From the NCBI GenBank assembly GCA_030620735.1, contig JAUXDV010000036.1:1-12124 (forward strand): DNA of 12,124 bases, in the 5' to 3' direction. The translations under genes and the position numbers were made by a program. This DNA comes from Gammaproteobacteria bacterium (lineage in GTDB: Bacteria; Pseudomonadota; Gammaproteobacteria; Chromatiales; Chromatiaceae). The number at the start of each line of letters is the position of its first letter. The stretch's first letter is position 1. The notes below the pieces were generated by a model. The model searched no databases. It saw only the letters and a program-made list of their open reading frames with translations, and was not told the origin of the DNA. This document shows positions 6,734 through 12,124 of the stretch, piece after piece.

Positions 6734-7335
6734 CCTTCAAGGTATTCAAAAATCTCGATGACCTTTTTTACACCACTGATGCCGCGCACGTGTTCGACGA
6801 TGGCAGGCCCCTCTTCAGCAGTCACCAGGCCGAGCAGGTAGACATTTCCCAGAGTGGTGGAAATTTTAACTCGGGTTGGATCAAATCCCTTGATGCCGAC
6901 CTGCCACAGCGACCCTTTGATTTTAGTGGTCAGAGCTGAATCCTTGCTGACATCCAGGTTGCTAGCCCGAGGTCTGACTTCAACTTCATTATAGACGGAT
7001 TTGAGTTTCGGTTGGCGGCTGACAAGATGTGCAAATGTATCCGCCAGCTGCCTGCTTTCCGCCTGTCCGAAAATTAATACGCGGCGGTTAAAACTGGTGA
7101 CATGGATGCGTGAGTGTGTGGAGATTTCAGGGTGGTTGCCCAGCGTGGCTCTTGCGCGCAGTTTAATCTCCTGATCATCCATGACAGTGGCGGTAGTGCG
7201 CCTGTCGTGCATGGTTGAAGCGACAGTTGCGGTGGTTGCTACAATAGCAGCAGTACAACCTCCCAACGGTGGGAGAGTGATGAGCAGGCTAACACAGATT
7301 GCCGGCAGGTTTTTAAGAGAGCGCTTCAAAGGCAT
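6730..7335 (-). CDS. dolP: BON-domain outer-membrane lipoprotein, DolP (YraP) family
   Basis: DolP proteins are outer-membrane lipoproteins with two BON domains that support outer-membrane integrity and BAM function. From the ATG at 7335 the product is 201 aa (E. coli: 191). It has a basic N-terminus, a hydrophobic stretch (11-23) and a lipobox ending LGGC with the lipidated cysteine at residue 27. A first BON domain follows at about 50-120 (with RVLIFGQAES) and a second at about 127-200 (GNVYLLGLVTAEEG, then VKKVIEIFEYL). The open frame continues 26 codons upstream, but only the ATG at 7335 places a proper signal peptide at the N-terminus. The gene overlaps the end of yraN by 23 bp and its stop overlaps the start of the FAD oxidase. 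The SIS-domain gene diaA, often found between yraN and dolP, is missing. Confidence 0.88.
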   Translation of the reverse strand: MPLKRSLKNLPAICVSLLITLPPLGGCTAAIVATTATVASTMHDRRTTATVMDDQEIKLRARATLGNHPEISTHSRIHVTSFNRRVLIFGQAESRQLADTFAHLVSRQPKLKSVYNEVEVRPRASNLDVSKDSALTTKIKGSLWQVGIKGFDPTRVKISTTLGNVYLLGLVTAEEGPAIVEHVRGISGVKKVIEIFEYLEG

Positions 7336-7669
7336 TTTGAATCCACTCGATTTTGATTTCAGGCTGGGCAACGATGGCAACGACGTCGAAGCGGCAGGGT
7401 TTGTCAAGAGCATGTTGTTGCAGATAAAAATTTGCGGTTCGTGTCAAGCGGCGCTGCTTGGTGCGGCTGATGGTTGCCGCAGGGGTTCCGTAACGGCTGT
7501 TTCTTCGGTAGCGAACCTCAACAAAAACGAGATGTTTCTTGTGCATCATAATGAGGTCGATCTCGCCCATGCGGCACAGGAAGTTGCGTGTGACCAGTTT
7601 GAGTCCGTGTGATTTCAGATAATCAAGCGCATATTGCTCGGCTTGTCCGCCTGTCTCCCTGCTGCTCAC
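7313..7669 (-). CDS. yraN: UPF0102 family protein YraN, putative PD-(D/E)XK-like nuclease
   Basis: YraN is a small conserved protein of unknown biological role with a predicted restriction-endonuclease-like fold. From the GTG at 7669 the product is 118 aa, the normal family size. It shows the signature regions GGQAEQYALDYL (7-18), GEIDLIM (35-41) and FVEVRYR (49-55), giving Glu36, Asp38, Glu51 and Arg53 as the likely active-site set. No ATG lies near the expected N-terminus; the only in-frame ATG upstream (7930) would overlap lpoA and add about 87 residues unlike the family, so the GTG is preferred although it lacks a clear Shine-Dalgarno. The gene overlaps dolP and follows lpoA, the usual gammaproteobacterial order, but with an unusually long gap of 203 bp to lpoA. 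Confidence 0.88.
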   Translation of the reverse strand: MSSRETGGQAEQYALDYLKSHGLKLVTRNFLCRMGEIDLIMMHKKHLVFVEVRYRRNSRYGTPAATISRTKQRRLTRTANFYLQQHALDKPCRFDVVAIVAQPEIKIEWIQNAFEALS

Positions 7670-7761
7670 TCTGGCGTCAGGAGAATATGAGGGGTGGCGA
7701 GGAGGTGCTGTTTTGAGTCTGAATTGTTGATCATTCGAGGTGATTAGAGTATTGAGTTTAA

Positions 7762-7788
7762 CGAAAAATGACCTGCAGCATTTTTTCG
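7762..7788. other. AT-rich hairpin in the lpoA-yraN gap
   Basis: CGAAAAATG (7762-7770) and CATTTTTTCG (7779-7788) are complementary apart from one extra T, around the 8-base centre ACCTGCAG. The stem is AT-rich with no following U-tract, so it is a weak terminator at best; it may be an operator or a mere inverted repeat. The rest of the 203-bp gap (7670-7872) shows no gene. Confidence 0.35.
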
Positions 7789-7872
7789 TGCAAGCTCTGT
7801 CAGGGTAAAGTGCAGGATGTGCTGGATAAGAATGAATGGAAAAGCGGTTCCCAAGGAGTTTGTCAGAGTCGC

Positions 7873-9168
7873 TTATTTCTTGCTGCCAGGCTGGTGTTGA
7901 GTCAGCGCGCCGTTGTGATAATGCAACCACAGCATATTGCGTCTGATGACGCCATTACTGTCGAGGCTCAGGTCACCAGTCGCCCCTTTCAGGACTTTTC
8001 CCCGGCTGATATCCCCCGCGTTCAGAGCCAGCAGCATGGCATCGATGCCGAAAGCGTAGAATTTAGCCAGGCCGGGGTTGATGGCGCCGCCTGACTCCAG
8101 CTCCTGGTAAGAGGGAATGGATGCTGACGTTGTTCCTGGCACCGTCCAGCGTAATACCGGTATCCAGACATTCTCGAAGTTGGCGTCCTCGAGTCCATAA
8201 AGGCGTCTGTCATAGGCGGTTGAGGATGCATAAACCGCAGGGTTCTGCTCACCTGCGAGCAGCAGTTGTGCGCGGATTTTGCGCGCCTTGCTGGGTTTGG
8301 CGACGATGAAGACGGTATCTGCCGGTGTCTTCATGGCTGAGTTCACGGTGTTGGTGAAACTGCCGGCTGCCTGCGGGTATCTCACCCTGGCTGTGACAGA
8401 GCCCCCCAGGGAGTACCAGCGCTGGCGAAAGCCCTTTTCATAACGGCTTCCCCAGCTGGTATCCGGGTAGATGATGGATGCAGTGCGATGCCCGTCTGCA
8501 AAGGCTTTCTCCGCGATCATCTCTCCCTCTGCTACGGGTGAGAGGCCAAATTGATAGACCCCCTTTGGCGAGTAATTGCTCACCTGGTTGAGAGTGATCG
8601 TCGTGGAGTTAAGGCCTTTGGAGACGACCTGCTGGACGGATGGTTTGCTGAGTGGCCCGAGAATCATGGCCGCCGAGTCAGCCTGTCCAATGGCGTCGGC
8701 GAGGTTGCTGCTGTCAATATAGCGCAGCGTCGGTCGTTTTCCCTCGGGCTGACGTCTATGCACCGACTCAATTCCCTGGCGAACAGCATTGGCGGCATTG
8801 GCGTAGACGCCGGAAGATGGGAGCAAAACAGCGATTTCTCCAGTCGTGACATTTGATGTGACGACTGCTTCGTTTGCTAGCGCGACTCTGATGCGTGAAG
8901 CGGAAGCCTCGTCTCCTGCTGTTTCATAATAGGTCAGAGCTCTTTGCAGATACTCGGTACGCCGTTTGCCTTTGTTGGAGCGCGCCAGGAGTTCGTACAA
9001 ATAGGCGGCGCCAGCGTAGTCGCCTTTGTTCGCCAGGGTCTCGGCGCGATCTGAACGGGCTTGATTGACACCGATGCCAAAGGTATCCAGACCCATTGAC
9101 GTACATCCGGAGATGGCAAGGGAAAAGGCGAGAACAACAGCAGGGAAAAGCTTTTTTAGTGGTAGCAT
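7873..9168 (-). CDS. lpoA: Penicillin-binding protein activator LpoA, compact form
   Basis: LpoA is an outer-membrane lipoprotein that reaches through the periplasm to stimulate the peptidoglycan synthase PBP1A. The 431-aa product begins with a lipoprotein signal peptide, lipobox AISGC, lipidated cysteine at residue 22. A short helical TPR-like segment follows at about 37-96. From about 109 (GEIAVLLPSSGVYA) to the end it has the LppC/periplasmic-binding-protein-like domain that contacts PBP1A in E. coli. E. coli LpoA has 678 residues with a long N-terminal TPR domain; here that part is reduced to about 60-70 residues while the C-terminal domain looks complete. It is divergent from rsmI with 58 bp between the start codons, and yraN and dolP follow, the classical context. 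The ATG at 9168 gives the correct signal peptide, though no strong Shine-Dalgarno is visible. Confidence 0.9.
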   Translation of the reverse strand: MLPLKKLFPAVVLAFSLAISGCTSMGLDTFGIGVNQARSDRAETLANKGDYAGAAYLYELLARSNKGKRRTEYLQRALTYYETAGDEASASRIRVALANEAVVTSNVTTGEIAVLLPSSGVYANAANAVRQGIESVHRRQPEGKRPTLRYIDSSNLADAIGQADSAAMILGPLSKPSVQQVVSKGLNSTTITLNQVSNYSPKGVYQFGLSPVAEGEMIAEKAFADGHRTASIIYPDTSWGSRYEKGFRQRWYSLGGSVTARVRYPQAAGSFTNTVNSAMKTPADTVFIVAKPSKARKIRAQLLLAGEQNPAVYASSTAYDRRLYGLEDANFENVWIPVLRWTVPGTTSASIPSYQELESGGAINPGLAKFYAFGIDAMLLALNAGDISRGKVLKGATGDLSLDSNGVIRRNMLWLHYHNGALTQHQPGSKK

Positions 9169-9226
9169 AGTATCAATGACCGGAATAGGTTAAATAACTC
9201 TCGCAGTATCCTGAGTGACGGGCTGG

Positions 9227-10063
9227 ATGTCAATGCAAACAGGCAGGCTTTATATTGTTGCTACCCCCATCGGCAATCTTGGGGATATCACCCGGCGGGC
9301 TATCGAGGTGCTGAAGCGGGTTGATCTGATTGCTGCCGAAGATACGCGGCACACAGCAGGATTGCTTTCATCTCTTGGAATTGACACACGAACACTCTCG
9401 TTTCACGAGCATAATGAGCAACAACGATCACAGCAGCTCATCGAGTTATTGCTTGCCGGACAGGATATCGCCCTGGTAAGTGACGCGGGAACACCACTGA
9501 TTTGCGATCCCGGCTATCGCATTGTTTGCGCATGCCGGGAGAGGGGGGTAGATGTCGTGCCACTTCCCGGAGCAAGTGCTGTGATTGCCGCATTGTCAGC
9601 GTCAGGACTGCCGACCGATCGTTTTCTGTTTGAGGGATTTCTACCCCGCACTCAGGAAAAACGTCTGAAACGTCTGCGCCAGTTGGGCGATTTTCCATCG
9701 ACGCTGGTCTTTTATGAGTCATCTCACCGCATCCTGCATTGCCTGGCGGATATGCTTGCGCTGTTTGGCGAAGGTCGCCGTGTGGTGGTTGCGCGTGAAC
9801 TGACCAAGCAATATGAAACCATACTCGATCAGCCGCTCGGCCAATTGCTGCAGACGATGGCTGCAGACACGAATCAGCAACGCGGTGAATTTGTAGTCAT
9901 GGTTGCGGCATGTGAGAGTCCGGTCATGGAAAAAGGCCCTGTTGAGAGAGTACTGCAGGCTCTTGCCGGGGAGATGCCGCCCAACCAGGCTGCAAAAATC
10001 GCTGCACGCATCACTGGCCGGCCAAAGCGGGAGCTTTACCAACTGCTGTTGAAGTTGAAATAG
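9227..10063 (+). CDS. rsmI: 16S rRNA (cytidine(1402)-2'-O)-methyltransferase RsmI
   Basis: RsmI uses S-adenosylmethionine to methylate the ribose 2'-OH of C1402 in the decoding centre of 16S rRNA. From the ATG at 9227 the product is 278 aa, close to E. coli RsmI (286). Tetrapyrrole-methylase-fold motifs appear in order: VATPIGNLGDI (11-21), AAEDTRHTAGLL (36-47), VSDAGTPLICDPG (84-96), PLPGASAVIAAL (112-123), FEGFLPR (135-141) and YESSHRI further on. The C-terminus ends with the family-type PKRELYQLLLKL. A GTG at 9215 could add four residues and an ATG at 9233 could remove two; 9227 is chosen because it fits related N-termini, and the ribosome-binding site does not decide. It is divergent from lpoA, as in most Gammaproteobacteria. 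Confidence 0.96.
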   Translation: MSMQTGRLYIVATPIGNLGDITRRAIEVLKRVDLIAAEDTRHTAGLLSSLGIDTRTLSFHEHNEQQRSQQLIELLLAGQDIALVSDAGTPLICDPGYRIVCACRERGVDVVPLPGASAVIAALSASGLPTDRFLFEGFLPRTQEKRLKRLRQLGDFPSTLVFYESSHRILHCLADMLALFGEGRRVVVARELTKQYETILDQPLGQLLQTMAADTNQQRGEFVVMVAACESPVMEKGPVERVLQALAGEMPPNQAAKIAARITGRPKRELYQLLLKLK

Positions 10064-10086
10064 AGCCGCATGGAGTTCCTCATCGA

Positions 10087-10100
10087 TTGATCCTGGTCAA
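10087..10100. promoter_or_regulatory. FNR/ANR- or CRP-like binding box
   Basis: TTGAT-CCTG-GTCAA matches the FNR consensus TTGAT-N4-ATCAA at nine of ten half-site positions. It lies in the 114-bp gap between rsmI and the unknown gene at 10178, centred about 84 bp before that start codon. Candidate -10 elements are TATTCT (10112-10117), TATAAG (10151-10156) and TATACA (10161-10166), but none gives the standard -41.5 spacing, so the target promoter is unclear. Oxygen- or redox-responsive control is an inference from the box alone. Confidence 0.4.
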
Positions 10101-10110
10101 GTTTACCGCG

Positions 10111-10144
10111 CTATTCTCTAAACGCCCGGGAAGGTTGAGAGTAG
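10111..10144. other. Inverted repeat downstream of the FNR-like box
   Basis: CTATTCTC (10111-10118) pairs with GAGAGTAG (10137-10144) over eight positions with one G-T wobble, around an 18-base centre containing CCCGGG. No U-tract follows, so it is not a clear rsmI terminator. It may be leader structure or an operator. Confidence 0.35.
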
Positions 10145-10177
10145 AATGCATATAAGAGACTATACAAGCGTAGCAAA

Positions 10178-10567
10178 ATGAATAAATTATTGAGTACTAT
10201 CAAATCCAGGTTTTTTCACTGTGAGCATAAGGCGAAGTGTTCAAATATGAATGGTTCACTTGCTGAGCGCGTAGCAGTGTTGATGAAAATCGGCAGTGTT
10301 GCACTCGCTAAAAAGCAACTGCCGGGAGAACATGATGCAGGGACGGATGCTTATCTGACAATGTTCGATTCTCTCTATGCGGAATTCACGGAGATTATGC
10401 AGGCGAGGGAGAAGAATATCCTGAAGTGCCCATTGAGTGATGAACTCAAGGTCTCCCTTGCAGAGCTTCGTTATGTCGTTGTCTCGCTGCAGCGGGATGT
10501 GGTTTCATTCGAACCGATTATCGGCGTTCTGGGGACAGAAGCAGTGCATGATTCTCAGCTTGCTTGA
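10178..10567 (+). CDS. Small protein of unknown function upstream of HerA-like ATPase
   Basis: I do not recognise this 129-aa protein. It has a basic N-terminus containing a Cys-His pair and a second cysteine (FFHCEHKAKC, residues 12-21). After that it is probably mostly helical, with amphipathic stretches at about 25-46 (LAERVAVLMKIGSVALAKKQ), 57-80 and 88-112. There is no signal peptide or membrane segment, so it is likely cytoplasmic. The ATG at 10178 has only a weak ribosome-binding site; a second ATG at 10247 (residue 24) would give a 106-aa protein without the cysteine-rich start. An FNR-like box lies upstream, and the HerA-like gene begins 88 bp downstream in the same direction, apparently with its own promoter. 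It could be a partner of that ATPase or unrelated. Base composition is somewhat more AT-rich than in rsmI. Because no family match supports it, there is some chance that it is not translated. Confidence 0.6.
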   Translation: MNKLLSTIKSRFFHCEHKAKCSNMNGSLAERVAVLMKIGSVALAKKQLPGEHDAGTDAYLTMFDSLYAEFTEIMQAREKNILKCPLSDELKVSLAELRYVVVSLQRDVVSFEPIIGVLGTEAVHDSQLA

Positions 10568-10568
10568 G

Positions 10569-10598
10569 TTGACGCGAACTGCTTTGGTGGCGTATTTT
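10569..10598 (+). promoter_or_regulatory. Putative sigma-70 promoter for the HerA-like gene
   Basis: TTGACG (10569-10574, five of six matches) is followed after 18 bases by TATTTT (10593-10598, four of six). It starts right after the stop codon of the upstream gene and would give a leader of about 50 nt before the ATG at 10656, so the ATPase gene may be expressed independently of the small upstream gene. Confidence 0.5.
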
Positions 10599-10655
10599 TT
10601 GCAAAAACAGGCCCATAACCCATCTCTCAATCCATTTCAGGCGAGACGTTAAATC

Positions 10656-12124
10656 ATGTCTAAATCCACTCTCCCAACTATCCAGATTGCTTCCCTTACA
10701 GAGGTCAGGGGGGATGGAATGGAAGCATGTGTCGTTGATGAATACACCAATGATAAACCTCTCATTACAATAGGCAGTGAGACGATTCTGGCTGGTCATC
10801 TGGGATCCTATGTGGTGATTCGTCAGTCGGATATCAGTGTCCTGGCGCTGGTTCACAAGATGAGTGAGAGGGATCGCACCGATCACAAAGGCAGGAGTTA
10901 TACAGCCCGGTATATCTCTTTGATCCCTGTTGGTGAAATTCAGGAGGATGGCAAATTTATCCGTGGCGTCAGGCATTATCCGACGCCGGGAGCAAAAGTT
11001 TTTGCCGTTGGTTTTGATGAGATTAATGCGATTTTTTCAAAATTCAGGGAGTTTGAGTTCTATATTGGTCAACTGGCGGCAAAAAAAGATTACCATGTCA
11101 GTCTTGATCCCCGCGCTCTGTTCGGTCGTCATTTTGCCATCCTGGGCCAATCCGGTTCCGGAAAATCCTGGACGGTAACCAGCCTGCTTCAACATACACT
11201 CAAGGCGATGCCGAAATCCCATATGATCATTCTGGATCTGCATGGGGAGTATTGCTGGGAAGATGAGCAGGGAGTCAGGCAGACGGCTTTCGCCGAAGGC
11301 AAGGTGAATTATGTGGACGCTCTGGATCTTGAAATGCCCTACTGGATGATGAGTTATGCAGAACTCATCGACCTGTTTATTGATCGTTCCGACCCCGGTG
11401 CATCGACACAAATGGCGTTCATGCGCCAGGTTTTGCAAACGCTCAGGGCTAAAGAGGCGAAAGCGATTGGCTTGAAGGGGGTGTCGGTTGATACCCCCAT
11501 CTATTTCTCTCTGGCTGATCTCTACCAGCTCTTTAAGAGCGCCAACGGCGAGAGAAAGGAGTTCGGTAAAGTCAAAGGAGCGTTGTTTGGTGAGTTTGAT
11601 GAACTTCTGGTTAGAATGGAGAGCCGCTTCAATGATGTTCGTTATGATTTTCTCCTCAAGCCAAAAAAACGCACCACTTCGGCATCTTTGAGTGATTTGT
11701 TGCGTGAATTCATTGGTCTGGGAAGCAACAAGGCGAATATCACGATTATAGATCTAAGTTCTGTGCCGACCGATATTCGCCCTGCAATTTCAGCGCAAGT
11801 CGGGCGCCTGGCTTATGAATTCAACTACTGGAACCCGAGACGCCATGATTTCCCCATCACCCTGATCTGTGAAGAGGCGCATGCCTATATTCCCCGTGAG
11901 AAAGGCGGGCAGTTCGAGGGAACCAAAAAAATGATGGAGAGGATCGCCAAGGAGGGGCGCAAATACGGCGTCTCCATCGGAGTGGTCAGCCAGCGTCCGA
12001 CTGAGCTCTCCGAAACCATGCTTTCCCAGTGCAGCTCATTTATTTGCCTGCGCACCACAAACCCCGATGACCAGGAGTATATACGGGCAATGGTGCCGGA
12101 AGCCGAGGGAGATTTGACGGATAT
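10656..12124 (+). CDS. HerA/FtsK-superfamily ATPase (DUF87), 3' end beyond window
   Basis: This is a hexameric DNA-translocase-type ATPase of the HerA family, cytoplasmic. At least 489 codons are open and the frame runs off the right edge. Residues 1 to about 100 look like the beta-rich HAS-barrel domain found before HerA ATPase cores. The ATPase core has Walker A GQSGSGKSW (164-172), a DLHGEY motif (194-199), Walker B LICEEAH (403-409), the conserved block ERIAKEGRKYG (428-438) with a likely arginine finger, and the sensor-like SQRP (445-448), followed by TNPDDQEYI. All catalytic residues seem intact. The ATG at 10656 is preceded only by a weak GGCGAG. HerA proteins pair with NurA in repair, or with SIR2-like or nuclease partners in antiphage systems; any such partner must be the 129-aa protein upstream or lie beyond the edge. 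The defence role is inference, the ATPase family is firm. Confidence 0.92.
   Translation, partial: MSKSTLPTIQIASLTEVRGDGMEACVVDEYTNDKPLITIGSETILAGHLGSYVVIRQSDISVLALVHKMSERDRTDHKGRSYTARYISLIPVGEIQEDGKFIRGVRHYPTPGAKVFAVGFDEINAIFSKFREFEFYIGQLAAKKDYHVSLDPRALFGRHFAILGQSGSGKSWTVTSLLQHTLKAMPKSHMIILDLHGEYCWEDEQGVRQTAFAEGKVNYVDALDLEMPYWMMSYAELIDLFIDRSDPGASTQMAFMRQVLQTLRAKEAKAIGLKGVSVDTPIYFSLADLYQLFKSANGERKEFGKVKGALFGEFDELLVRMESRFNDVRYDFLLKPKKRTTSASLSDLLREFIGLGSNKANITIIDLSSVPTDIRPAISAQVGRLAYEFNYWNPRRHDFPITLICEEAHAYIPREKGGQFEGTKKMMERIAKEGRKYGVSIGVVSQRPTELSETMLSQCSSFICLRTTNPDDQEYIRAMVPEAEGDLTD

Noticed and set aside
7336..7413. Upstream ATG at 7413 for dolP
   Set aside because: It would put 26 residues before the basic start of the signal peptide, which is incompatible with normal lipoprotein export.
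7670..7930. ATG at 7930 as the yraN start
   Set aside because: It would overlap the lpoA coding end and add about 87 residues with no resemblance to the compact UPF0102 family.
9215..9226. GTG start for rsmI four codons upstream
   Set aside because: The ATG at 9227 fits related N-termini better and neither site has a decisive ribosome-binding site; the longer form remains possible.
10064..10177. rnpB (RNase P RNA), often found just after rsmI
   Set aside because: The gap is only 114 bp, far shorter than RNase P RNA, and lacks its conserved core sequences.
10518..10976. Minus-strand open frame of 152 aa opposite the start of the ATPase gene
   Set aside because: It overlaps the 5' part of the HerA-like gene, which has strong family evidence, and has no recognisable motif.

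Overview
The window looks like chromosome from a gammaproteobacterium. The lpoA-yraN-dolP block divergent from rsmI is typical of that class, MurJ aligns residue for residue with the E. coli protein at its N-terminus, and glycine dehydrogenase is split, so only the N-terminal subunit gcvPA is present here. Moderate GC content and several families of intergenic palindromic repeats would suit a free-living or symbiotic, possibly sulfur-oxidising lineage, but that finer placement is a guess.

Left part (1-3600, minus strand): a glycine cleavage operon in the order gcvT, gcvH, gcvPA. gcvPB is expected beyond the left edge. A plausible sigma-70 promoter lies upstream of gcvT, and I see no glycine riboswitch. 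The operon contains or borders two repeat elements: a 49-bp GC-rich tandem repeat after gcvPA, and an 81-bp element with 8-bp terminal inverted repeats between gcvH and gcvPA.

Middle (3600-10063): murJ, the lipid II flippase, reads right and converges on a minus-strand set. That set, in order of transcription, is lpoA (outer-membrane activator of PBP1A), yraN (UPF0102 nuclease-like), dolP (BON-domain outer-membrane lipoprotein) and a GlcD-type FAD-linked oxidase whose start overlaps the dolP stop. A striking nested palindrome sits between the convergent murJ and FAD-oxidase genes. rsmI, the 16S rRNA C1402 2'-O-methyltransferase, is divergent from lpoA. Cell-envelope functions (lipid II export, peptidoglycan synthase activation, outer-membrane integrity) dominate this part.

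Right part (10064-12124, plus strand): an FNR/CRP-like box, a small protein of unknown function (129 aa), a promoter-like site, and the first 489 codons of a HerA/FtsK-superfamily ATPase that runs off the right edge. This is the most accessory-looking part. HerA-type ATPases often work with a partner nuclease or NADase in DNA repair or phage defence, and any partner here would be the small upstream gene or lie beyond the edge.

No gene-free stretch exceeds 300 bases; the largest is 3322-3605 (284 bases) and its contents are listed. No rRNA, tRNA, CRISPR array or insertion sequence was seen.
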